Source: Lachnoclostridium sp. Marseille-P6806
Lineage (GTDB): Bacteria > Bacillota > Clostridia > Lachnospirales > Lachnospiraceae
NCBI RefSeq assembly: GCF_900625025.1
Contig: NZ_LR130574.1
Coordinates: 1 to 64,000 of the forward strand
DNA: 64,000 bases
Direction of reading: 5' to 3'
Positions within the stretch are counted from its first letter, which is position 1. Each line of letters opens with the position of its first letter. This document shows positions 24,877 to 32,532 of the stretch, one piece after another. The position numbers and the translations under genes are program-made. Under the pieces are notes generated by a model that was not told the origin of the DNA, searched no databases, and saw only the letters and a program-made list of their open reading frames with translations.

Positions 24877-25832
24877 ATCTTCACAACGATTTTTCCGTTC
24901 ACTTTGCCGGTGCCCTGCGCTATTACCGCATCCTTGATATGATCAAAGTCGAATATTTCTCCGTATACCGGCACCAGCTTCTTCTCGTTAAAGAATCGGA
25001 ACATATCGTCCACCACCTGTCCTGACGGGTAATTGGAGAAGAATCCAGTCAGATACACACCGTTCGGGATATCCTTGATGGGATCGAATCCATTTAAAAC
25101 ATAAACGCCTCCGAGAATACCCGTATTGCAGACAAGCGCACCCTTTTCGACCGCCGTCATAGTATCTTTCAGGTTGCGAGGGCCAACCAGGTCAAGCGCC
25201 TTCGTCACACCCTTTACTTTCCCTGTGAGCTTTCCATCATCGAAAACCTGTTCATCCGCATCCGCTATCAAACTGAACTTGTTTTCTTTGTGCGTTGTGG
25301 CGATCGCATGACAACCGAGAGCCTTTGCGATCTGAATTGCGGCATATCCAAGCGCACAGGTCGCTCCTCTTATGAGCAGCGTGTCATCCGGCTTTAGTTG
25401 CAAGCATTCAAACAGGGAGCCCCATGCTGTAAAATAAGTTTCCGGCACTGCTCCGAGTGCTTCCCACGGCAGGTCGCTTTCGATAGCAAAAACATGGTGC
25501 AGTGGCAGCATCGCATACTCCGCATAACTTCCGTTAAAGGAACGTCCCATACCGCCCATCATAGCGATGACCTTCTGACCGATTGTAAGACCGCCGTCGG
25601 AGGCATCTGCAATCTCACCGACACATTCAATCCCCGGAATGACCGGTTTCTGAATGTAATCCGCATTGATCTCGTTCAGCCTTAGAATCTGCTCGGAATG
25701 GTTCATCCCGAATGCCCTGACCTTTACCAGCACCCACCCCGGCTTTACCTGGGGAACGGGGAATTTCGTCAATGTAACTTCTTCTGCATTTGTAACGCCG
25801 TTCAGAACGACAGCCTTCATTGTCTTTTCCAT
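24873..25832 (-). CDS. MDR-family zinc-independent dehydrogenase/quinone-oxidoreductase
   Basis: 319 residues. GroES-like N-terminal domain (about 1-125, FGMNHSEQILRLNEI and PVIPGIECVGEI) and NAD(P)-binding Rossmann domain (LLIRGATCALGYAAIQIAKA). The zinc ligands of alcohol dehydrogenases are absent, so a quinone-oxidoreductase or enoyl-reductase-like reaction is likely. The ATG at 25832 follows GGAGG by nine bases; the longer frame lacks one. It lies 17 bases after the PNPOx-ferredoxin gene and overlaps the ferredoxin-nitroreductase start, making it a member of the ACGX operon. A role in the peptide's redox chemistry is inference. Confidence 0.82.
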   Translation of the reverse strand: MEKTMKAVVLNGVTNAEEVTLTKFPVPQVKPGWVLVKVRAFGMNHSEQILRLNEINADYIQKPVIPGIECVGEIADASDGGLTIGQKVIAMMGGMGRSFNGSYAEYAMLPLHHVFAIESDLPWEALGAVPETYFTAWGSLFECLQLKPDDTLLIRGATCALGYAAIQIAKALGCHAIATTHKENKFSLIADADEQVFDDGKLTGKVKGVTKALDLVGPRNLKDTMTAVEKGALVCNTGILGGVYVLNGFDPIKDIPNGVYLTGFFSNYPSGQVVDDMFRFFNEKKLVPVYGEIFDFDHIKDAVIAQGTGKVNGKIVVKM

Positions 25833-25849
25833 GTCATTTATCCTCCGCT

Positions 25850-26464
25850 TTAGAGTCTTTGTAGCGCCTGCACCGGGCATCTCTCAAAACAATTTCCGCA
25901 TTGTAGACAGTGATTCTGGTCAATTACGAACGGGCTTCCCTCTGTTATCACGGATTGAGGACAGACCGTCTGGCATGTTCCGCAGCCGATACAATCTTCA
26001 GATATCACATAGCCCTTCGGCTTCAACACTGCGTTCCCAACTGTGAAATACTCCCGCGTGATAGGTCTGGTGGAAAGACAGAAATACTCCATCGTGTAAT
26101 CCTTGATCACGAACATCGTATCGATATTCTTGCTTTCACCCGGATAAACATTCTCAAGGTAGGGCTGTTCCTGATACAGAATATCCCGCCACTTGATTTG
26201 TTCATCCTTCGGCACTTCCACCGCTTTTCCTGATACACGGATTGTTTCCTTGTATCTCGTATAACCCGAAATCTGCACCCTGCCGTCAGCATAAAGCTGT
26301 CTGGCAAAGGATTTACCTCTTGCCGTCAGAAAATAAATATCTGTTCCTTCGTAGTGAATGGCACTGATATTCCTGACCTGTGGTGCGCCGTCTTCATCAA
26401 CTGTAGCAAAGTTCAAAACTCCTACATATCCCAATTTCTGAATGCAGGTTAAAGCATCCATCAC
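25850..26464 (-). CDS. PNPOx-like flavin protein fused to a 2[4Fe-4S] ferredoxin
   Basis: 204 residues. Residues 1-140 form a split beta-barrel of the pyridoxamine-phosphate-oxidase type (YVGVLNFATVDEDGAPQVRN; FLTARGKSFARQL). The C-terminus holds two clusters, CIGCGTCQTVCP and CLQCGNCFERCP. The fusion is suited to electron transfer between flavin and iron-sulfur partners. It overlaps the radical SAM gene by four bases and precedes the dehydrogenase, so it may reduce the maturase or use its product. Such a role is inferred from position only. Confidence 0.85.
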   Translation of the reverse strand: MMDALTCIQKLGYVGVLNFATVDEDGAPQVRNISAIHYEGTDIYFLTARGKSFARQLYADGRVQISGYTRYKETIRVSGKAVEVPKDEQIKWRDILYQEQPYLENVYPGESKNIDTMFVIKDYTMEYFCLSTRPITREYFTVGNAVLKPKGYVISEDCIGCGTCQTVCPQSVITEGSPFVIDQNHCLQCGNCFERCPVQALQRL

Positions 26465-27522
26465 TCGCCCTCCTTTGCAAACAGTTCCCCATTCTCATCC
26501 GCCCAACACTGCGGATCATTCGCATAGAAATCACCATAAGTTCCTCTTGATACCGCAGGACACCCCCGACACCATGCAAGCAGCTTACATCTGGAACACT
26601 TGCTGAACTTTTCGTAATCCCGATAACTCTCCATGCCAGTCACCCAGACATCCGCAAGTCTGTCTTCAAATATATTGCCGATCTTGCTCTCCGCCACCCT
26701 GCGGCAGGCAAAAATATCTCCTGTAGGAAGAATCGTGATATGGCAATTACCGCAGTTGCAGCCGCCGTATATCATACCTTTTTCCGCATGATCGGGAATC
26801 TTAAATTCTCCGGCCTCATACTCATACAGTGTCCAGAGATGGTCTTTTTTATTGAAATAGGTTTCGCAGCCTTCCTTTACGTATTCCTTAAACTTCTTAT
26901 CACAGATAGCGAGAAGTTCCCTATATTCCTGCGCCGTCATGGACGCATCCAGATCACCGCCGCTCGGTACATACCTTGAAAATGCGAATACATTTGCCCC
27001 TGCTCCCACTACCGCATCTATGATCCCCGGAACCTCCATTCGATTCGTCTTGGATACCGTGGTCATAATGACGCTCCGTATACCGGCTTTATTGATGCAG
27101 GCAATCTTCTCCAATGTGCAATCGAATGATCCGGGCTTCCTGAACCAGTCATGGGTTTCACGGAGCCCGTCAATGGAAAGCTGGTATTTTTCACAGCCGA
27201 ACCATTTAAGCTCCCGGCAGACCTGATCATTCAGATGGAATGGATTTCCCAGGATCGTAAACTTTATGTCATGCTCGTGCATCCGTTCCAGCAGTCTCCA
27301 GAAATCCGGATGAAGGATCGGATCGCCTCCAGTGATATAAAAATACGGAGTGCGGCCATACATTTCACAGAAATCAAGGCAATTATAGAATGTAGACTCC
27401 ATCTGCTCCCATGTCATGGACTTAAGGCAGGTATGGTCTCCGGCAGAGAAGATGTAGCAATGCTTACACCTCTGATCACACTCATCCGTTATATGCCATT
27501 GAAATGAAAAATATGGTTTCAT
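26461..27522 (-). CDS. Radical SAM/SPASM maturase, ACGX system
   Basis: 353 residues. The radical SAM cluster motif CDQRCKHCY is at residues 15-23; YFYITGGDPILHPDF carries the GGDP SAM-binding turn. The C-terminus is a SPASM domain with auxiliary cluster cysteines (CNCGNCHITILPTGDIFAC, then CSRCKLLAWCRGCP). Together with the adjacent ACGX-repeat precursor this matches the radical SAM/SPASM protein of the ACGX peptide system described in TIGRFAM-type classifications. It presumably crosslinks or otherwise modifies Cys or neighbouring residues of the repeats; the product has not been defined to my knowledge. Ribosome site AGGAGTGACGGATC before ATG. Confidence 0.88.
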   Translation of the reverse strand: MKPYFSFQWHITDECDQRCKHCYIFSAGDHTCLKSMTWEQMESTFYNCLDFCEMYGRTPYFYITGGDPILHPDFWRLLERMHEHDIKFTILGNPFHLNDQVCRELKWFGCEKYQLSIDGLRETHDWFRKPGSFDCTLEKIACINKAGIRSVIMTTVSKTNRMEVPGIIDAVVGAGANVFAFSRYVPSGGDLDASMTAQEYRELLAICDKKFKEYVKEGCETYFNKKDHLWTLYEYEAGEFKIPDHAEKGMIYGGCNCGNCHITILPTGDIFACRRVAESKIGNIFEDRLADVWVTGMESYRDYEKFSKCSRCKLLAWCRGCPAVSRGTYGDFYANDPQCWADENGELFAKEGE

Positions 27523-27654
27523 GATCCGTCACTCCTATACTTCTTATATTGAACAGCTTTTAGCTGATAATCTTCAAAAACAATCCCCCGGCCATTGATG
27601 ACCGGAGAATCATTGTTTGGCCAAACAAGATAAAGCGAATAACCGCCTTTGTTC

Positions 27655-27894
27655 TTATTTGTCACCTGCTCCGCATGCACTTCCGCAAGCTGCCGGTTTT
27701 TCTTCCGGCTTGTCACCGGCACCACAGGCAGAGCCGCAGGCTGCGGGCTTCTCTTCCGGCTTGTCACCAGCACCACATGCCGAGCCACAAGCTGCAGGCT
27801 TCTCGGAAGCCCCGCAAGCAGCCGGCTTGTCAGATGCACCACAAGCACTTCCTGCTGTGTTCTCGTTCCATCCGGCGATATTTGATAATGCCAT
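27655..27894 (-). CDS. ACGX-repeat RiPP precursor peptide
   Basis: 79 residues: a short leader MALSNIAGWNENTAGS followed by eight ACGA/ACGS units. The last three pairs form a near-perfect 17-residue repeat (AACGSACGAGDKPEEKP). Eight cysteines, no aromatic residues after the leader. A perfect AAGGAGGT ribosome site precedes ATG. It lies 132 bases upstream of the radical SAM/SPASM gene and is first in the operon. This is the substrate type of the ACGX system. The repeats are also nearly identical at DNA level, so copy number may vary between strains. Confidence 0.88.
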   Translation of the reverse strand: MALSNIAGWNENTAGSACGASDKPAACGASEKPAACGSACGAGDKPEEKPAACGSACGAGDKPEEKPAACGSACGAGDK

Positions 27895-27955
27895 TTCCTT
27901 GTACCTCCTTCATGAGAATCGTTTCAGTCGGCACTACTGCCGCCCTGTGATTATC

Positions 27956-27983
27956 ATTATATTTACCCATGAAAGCCCCGCAA
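27956..27983 (-). promoter_or_regulatory. Likely promoter of the ACGX operon
   Basis: Minus strand TATAAT (27961-27956) with TTGCGG (27983-27978) 16 bases upstream, about 60 bases before the precursor. Further upstream GTTATAAAAA occurs twice in tandem (about 27995-28025), possibly a regulator site. Confidence 0.5.
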
Positions 27984-28092
27984 GTACGCACTTTTTTATA
28001 ACCCAAGTTACCTTTTTATAACTATTGGATGGATACGGGGATACCGCACAATCGGTGAAATGTAAATTTTTTTTCGAACAGTTCTGTCTCTA

Positions 28093-28121
28093 TTGACAAA
28101 AGGCGCTTGCAACGCTATAAT
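28093..28121 (+). promoter_or_regulatory. Consensus promoter of the HxlR regulator gene
   Basis: TTGACA (28093-28098) and TATAAT (28116-28121), both perfect, spacer 17. Confidence 0.85.
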
Positions 28122-28126
28122 ATGAA

Positions 28127-28152
28127 TGCAACATTCAAATTTGAATGTTGCA
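28127..28152. promoter_or_regulatory. HxlR operator: 26-bp perfect palindrome
   Basis: TGCAACATTCAAA is followed immediately by its exact reverse complement. It overlaps the expected transcription start of the regulator gene and lies 27 bases before its start codon, so autorepression by the HxlR protein is the simplest reading. Confidence 0.75.
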
Positions 28153-28179
28153 CTCTATTTCCAACGGGAGGTGAATGAA

Positions 28180-28512
28180 ATGAAGAAAAAAGAAGATCTT
28201 CCCGATTGTCCTGTCGCGACAACGGTCAGTTTAATCGGGAGTAAGTGGAAGCTGCTGATACTTCGTAATCTGCTGGCCCGCCCCTGGAGGTTCAATGAAC
28301 TTCAAAAAGACCTCGAAGGCATCAGCCAGAAAGTGCTGACGGATAGTCTGCGTTCACTGGAAGCAGATGGAATCATCACAAGAACGGTCTTTCCGGAAGT
28401 CCCGCCTCGTGTCGAGTATGCGCTCTCTGACCTCGGCGAACAGATGCGGCCGATACTAACGGCGATGGAAAACTTCGGAAATGATTATAAAACACTTGCA
28501 GAACAACAATAA
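28180..28512 (+). CDS. HxlR-family winged-helix regulator
   Basis: 110 residues. CPVATTVSLIGSKWKLLILR is the HxlR signature with its N-terminal Cys (Cys10), which in relatives such as YodB or HypR senses quinones, aldehydes or disulfide stress. The recognition helix lies in GISQKVLTDSLRSLEADGII. GGGAGGTGAATGAA precedes ATG. It is divergent from the ACGX operon, 285 bases between starts, with its own consensus promoter and a palindrome. I infer it controls itself and possibly the ACGX operon in response to electrophile or redox stress. Confidence 0.88.
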   Translation: MKKKEDLPDCPVATTVSLIGSKWKLLILRNLLARPWRFNELQKDLEGISQKVLTDSLRSLEADGIITRTVFPEVPPRVEYALSDLGEQMRPILTAMENFGNDYKTLAEQQ

Positions 28513-28527
28513 TTTCTAAAAACATTT

Positions 28528-28560
28528 GAGGATCGAGTATCAAACCCGATCCTCATTTTT
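28528..28560 (+). terminator. Terminator of the HxlR gene
   Basis: GAGGATCG (28528-28535) pairs with CGATCCTC (28547-28554), followed by ATTTTT. Confidence 0.85.
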
Positions 28561-28569
28561 ATGATGGGA

Positions 28570-30309
28570 TCAGATAGATAATTCTGACCTGTGAACCGGC
28601 CTTCTTCCTGCATTGATCTGATCTGCTTCGGCCTGTTTCTGTTTGAGACGACCAAGCACAGACTCCCGTGTTTCTGTCCGGATCTCTTTCAGATTCTGTT
28701 CCCGCTTTATCGGATCATGAAGAGCCGAGATCACTTTCTTTGTGACAAGACCTACAGCATTTCTTATACGACGGATAGAAGCATCCAGTGCCTGCAGCAC
28801 AATACTCCGATGTTTTTCCTGCCCCTTGCTTTGCGGAGAGGTAACCCATTCTTTCAGAAATTCGATTTCTGCGATATTCGCTTCTGTCGTTTCTTCTCTG
28901 ACCGTCCTTGTCACCTGACTGACAGCTTTATCATAAGCGACTTCGGACACATCGGCGATCAGGTCTTCCAGATCATCCACCTTCATTGTCAGTTCTTCCA
29001 GCTGCTGGCTTTTCTGTTTGAGCGCAGAATTCGCACTTGCGATTTCGACCGTCTTATTCCTCAGTTCGATATTGGCAGTGAAAACATCATAGGCCTTTTG
29101 ATTAAACTCTTTTTTGACCTCTGAGAGCTTTTGTTCCTGTTCAGCCAGCCTCTCTTTCTGCCGCATCAGGATATAATCCTGTTTTTCCAGATACTCCCGT
29201 CCGCCGTACTGCGGTTCCTCCTGCATCTCCAATCCGTGTGATTTTGCGATTTCGATCAGCATCGTCCTGCAGATGGAATCAAACATCACCTTGCGGTTGT
29301 TGGTCTTGCTGTTTTCCTGATCCGGATGCGGCAGTGGAATGCCGAGTGCCTCCAGCGTCTTTTCCTGCTGCGGGGCAATTTCGCCATATTCATTCTCACA
29401 ATCGAAGACATGGCGCTCATGGATGTGCGGCGTAAGATCCAGTCCAAGCGCCTCCACTAACTCTGTTGCTGTGCCGCACCAGCAAGGATGATCTTTTTTG
29501 ATCATCCCTGCAACTGCTTCTATCACCGGATCGGGCTTCGGCTTGAATGTCTCCATCTCTGCCTTGTCCAGATCCCAGATGAGCGTCTCTTCATTTCGGT
29601 TCAGGTACAGCGTCTGATCCGCTTGATCCCTTCCGGAAATATTCAGGATCGCCGCGCTGCTGACACGCTTCTCCTTGTGGAGAAGGAACGCCCCGTCCGC
29701 AGCTCCCATCAGGCCGTTCGTTCCGGAAATCATTTCAAACTTATCATCCGCCTGCTGCTTCCGTGTGTGATGCACCAGGAGCAGGCAGACGCCAGTCACG
29801 TCGGTAAACTGTTTCAGCGTTGTGATCACCTCATAGTCATTCGCATAGCTGCATTTTTCGTCGCCAAGCTCGCATATCTTCTGAAGCGTATCGATGATGA
29901 TCAGCGCGGTGTCCGGGTGCGCTTTATAGAAGTTTTTGAGTTGATCCATCAGGTTCCCTTTCAGGGATTCTGCCTTTGTGGCAAGGTGAAGATTCTCCGT
30001 GCAGTCTGTCCCGAACATCCGGTACAAGCATTCCTATAGCCTTCGCTGATCATCCTCCAGTGCAAGGTAAAGAACCGTCCCTTTCCTCACCGGGAATCCC
30101 CATAAGGTGTTGCCCGTTGCGACATGGTAGGCAAGCTCCATCATCAGGAAACTCTTGCCCAGCTTTGGAGCACCGACGAACAGGTAAGTACCGGGATAGA
30201 GCAGGCCCTCAATCACCGGCGGTCTGTTCTGAAATACCCGGTCATACAGTTCGCTCATGGTCACCGTATTCAGGTGCTTTGACTGCGCATAGATGTGCAG
30301 CTGCTCCAA
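28570..30309 (-). pseudogene. RepA-like ATPase fused to a MobV-type relaxase tail, with amber stop
   Basis: One frame interrupted by a single TAG at 30036-30034. Before it: LLYPGTYLFVGAPKLGKSFL, the Walker A of a RecA/DnaB-like plasmid RepA ATPase. After it: ALIIIDTLQKICELGDEKCS (Walker B), LLLVHHTRKQ, ISGTNGLMGAADGAFLL, to ATELVEALGLDL. At about residue 290 the sequence switches to HIHERHVFDCENEYGE and EYGGREYLEKQDYILMRQKE, followed by a long coiled coil, which is the middle and C-terminus of MobV/Pre mobilization proteins. The catalytic His motifs of MobV are absent. A deletion joined the two genes in frame; the amber codon replaces what is probably a Gln. Not expected to be functional. Confidence 0.75.
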
Positions 30310-30385
30310 AATAGTAAGCGGCCTTCCGATCTCATCGACTCTGCGATCATAAATCGATCAGATCGATGGAGAGCTGGTTCTTCGC

Positions 30386-30535
30386 ATGGATAAGCATCAT
30401 CCCAGTTACCTCAACCTTTTTGACATGTTCCTCGAATGGTACGATGTCTGGAAGCGTGATCAGACGGACGATGATCCGGTGGCGTATACCGAGTGGAAGC
30501 TCAACTATCCGCCAAAGACAAACAGAAAGAAATGA
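30386..30535 (+). pseudogene. C-terminal remnant of an element-borne hypothetical protein
   Basis: A 49-codon frame (HHPSYLNLFDMFLEWYDVWK, then DDDPVAYTEWKLNYPPK) with protein-like composition. It starts without a good ribosome site and is preceded by an in-frame stop at 30350-30352, so it is probably the tail of a longer gene cut off by recombination at the RepA-like remnant. No family recognised. Confidence 0.4.
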
Positions 30536-30545
30536 ATATAAAGAA

Positions 30546-30594
30546 AACAGAGCTACCTGCATTCATCTCGAATCAGATAGCTCTGTTATTTTTA
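30546..30594. terminator. Bidirectional terminator at the guaA side of the accessory block
   Basis: AACAGAGCTA (30546-30555) and TAGCTCTGTT (30578-30587) form a perfect 10-bp stem. The plus side is followed by ATTTTTAG and the minus side by TTCTTTAT, so it may serve both the remnant on the plus strand and guaA. Confidence 0.7.
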
Positions 30595-30625
30595 GAGTAA
30601 TTCAGTTTGTAGACTTCTGGCCTTT

Positions 30626-30646
30626 TGTTGCCAATCTGTTGCCACG
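30626..30646. repeat. Paired GTTGCCA repeat, right copy
   Basis: TGTTGCCAA, TCT, GTTGCCACG, 58 bases from the guaA stop. Same layout as the copy at 21101-21121. Confidence 0.55.
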
Positions 30647-30703
30647 AATTAGGTTTTTTCACCTAACTCCCGCATGAAATAAGGCTTCCCGAAGGGTCGG
30701 CTA

Positions 30704-32251
30704 TTATTCCAGCTCAATCGTCCCCGGGGGCTTGCTCGTAAGGTCATACAGCACCCGGTTCACGCCCCGGACCTCGTTGATGATCCGGTTCATACAGGTC
30801 TGCAACACGCTCCACGGGACATCCGCCGCCTCCGCGGTCATGAAATCCGAGGTCAGCACTCCGCGGAGCGCTACGGCATAATCATACGTTCTTCCATCCC
30901 CCATCACGCCGACGGAGCGCATGTTGGTCAACGCCGCGAAAAACTGACCCTTGCCCGTGTCAATGCCGCCCCGCTCCAGCTCCTCCCGGAAGATCGCGTC
31001 CGCATCCTGCACGATGCGCACCTTTTCCGGCGTGACCTCGCCGACAATCCGCACTCCCAGCCCCGGACCGGGGAACGGCTGGCGGAACACAAGCGGTCCG
31101 GGAAGCCCCAGCCCCAGTCCGGCCTCCCTCACCTCGTCCTTAAAGAGCTCGCGAAGCGGCTCCACAATTCCTTTGAAGTCCACCGTCTCCGGCAGTCCCC
31201 CGACATTATGGTGCGACTTGATCACCGCGCCACCGCTTCCGGTTCCGCTCTCCACGACATCCGGATAAATCGTTCCCTGCGCGAGGAAGTCCACCGCGCC
31301 GATCTTTCTGGCCTCCTCCTCAAACACAGCGATGAACTCCGCGCCGATAATTTTTCGCTTCTGCTCCGGATCCGTGACGCCGGCCAGCTTTTCATAAAAA
31401 CGCTGCTGCGCGTTGACGCGGATAAAGTTCAGTTCAAAGTTCCCGCCGGATCCGAATACCGCTTCTACCTCGTCGCCCTCATTTTTCCGAAGCAGGCCGT
31501 GATCCACAAAGACGCAGGTCAGCTGCCGGCCGACCGCCTTGGCAAGGAGCGCTGCGGCGACCGAGGAATCCACGCCGCCGGAAAGGCCCAGCAGCACCTT
31601 TCCGCCGCCGATCTGCGCCCGGAGCTTCCGCACCGTTTCCCCGATAAAGGAGGACATCTTCCAGTCGCCGGAGCAGCCGCAGACCTCCCGTACAAAGCTG
31701 CGGAGCATCTTTGTGCCCTCAGCGGTGTGCAGAACCTCCGGATGAAACTGCACCGCATACAGGCCGCGCGCCGCGTTCTCCATGGCAGCCACCGGGCAGT
31801 GACGCGTGTGCGCCGTGACGGCAAAACCGGCAGGCGGCTCCGCAATATAATCCGTATGGCTCATCCAGCAGGTCGTTCTCCTTCTGACCTCTGAAAAGAT
31901 TGCGGAATCCGGAGCATCAATGCACAGCTCCGTGCGCCCGTACTCGCTGACCGGAGCGGTTCTGACCGCGCCGCCGAGCAGATGCGCCATCAGCTGCGAG
32001 CCGTAGCAGATGCCGAGGACAGGAATGTCCAGCTCAAATAGCGCCCGCTCGCAGAGCGGTGCGTTCTCCTCATATACGCTCCCCGGTCCGCCGGTCAGAA
32101 TGATGCCGCGGGGCGACATACTCCTCAGCTTCTCCGGAGAAATCGTATACGGATGAATCTCGCAGTAGACATTACATTCCCGGACGCGGCGCGCAATCAG
32201 CTGCTTATACTGCCCGCCGAAATCAAGTACAACAACCAGTTCTCTCTCCAT
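30704..32251 (-). CDS. guaA: GMP synthase (glutamine-hydrolysing)
   Basis: 515 residues. It converts XMP to GMP using ATP and glutamine. N-terminal class I amidotransferase: [10 protein letters not shown], catalytic Cys82 in [16 protein letters not shown], and His/Glu in [12 protein letters not shown]-pyrophosphatase domain: P-loop [16 protein letters not shown]-terminal dimerization domain ends GTIELE, as in most bacterial GuaA. The gene's 3' end is a known integration hotspot for genomic islands, and here the accessory block stops just beyond it. A 280-base leader precedes the start; I see no purine-riboswitch core in it. Confidence 0.97.
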   Translation of the reverse strand: MERELVVVLDFGGQYKQLIARRVRECNVYCEIHPYTISPEKLRSMSPRGIILTGGPGSVYEENAPLCERALFELDIPVLGICYGSQLMAHLLGGAVRTAPVSEYGRTELCIDAPDSAIFSEVRRRTTCWMSHTDYIAEPPAGFAVTAHTRHCPVAAMENAARGLYAVQFHPEVLHTAEGTKMLRSFVREVCGCSGDWKMSSFIGETVRKLRAQIGGGKVLLGLSGGVDSSVAAALLAKAVGRQLTCVFVDHGLLRKNEGDEVEAVFGSGGNFELNFIRVNAQQRFYEKLAGVTDPEQKRKIIGAEFIAVFEEEARKIGAVDFLAQGTIYPDVVESGTGSGGAVIKSHHNVGGLPETVDFKGIVEPLRELFKDEVREAGLGLGLPGPLVFRQPFPGPGLGVRIVGEVTPEKVRIVQDADAIFREELERGGIDTGKGQFFAALTNMRSVGVMGDGRTYDYAVALRGVLTSDFMTAEAADVPWSVLQTCMNRIINEVRGVNRVLYDLTSKPPGTIELE

Positions 32252-32532
32252 CGCTTTCCTCTTACTGCAAACAGGCAGCCCGTCGCTGCGCCGATGTGGT
32301 TCAGACTGACATCGGATAAAACCGTGACGGTTTATTTTAATGGATTTACCGCCATCTGTGAATCCCCTGTCCTGCTTCCAATCTTATTCGGTGCTATATA
32401 TCTCTATGTACGGCGGCCGGCCGCTGTGCTGGCCCGCAGCTCCTGCCCGTCCGTCGCTCTGATATCAAAATCCTGCCAACACAGTCTGCAAATCCCGTCG
32501 GCGCGGTTTGCGGCTCCCATGCTCCCGCCGCC

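Noticed and set aside
27519-27848. Alternative frame through the ACGX repeats
   Set aside because: Repetitive only because the DNA is repetitive; the precursor frame has the ribosome site and family match.
30034-30036. TAG as a pyrrolysine codon in the RepA-like frame
   Set aside because: The gene is already a deletion fusion, and nothing in the window suggests Pyl genes; a nonsense mutation is simpler.
32252-32532. Purine or other riboswitch before guaA
   Set aside because: No recognisable aptamer core on the minus strand.
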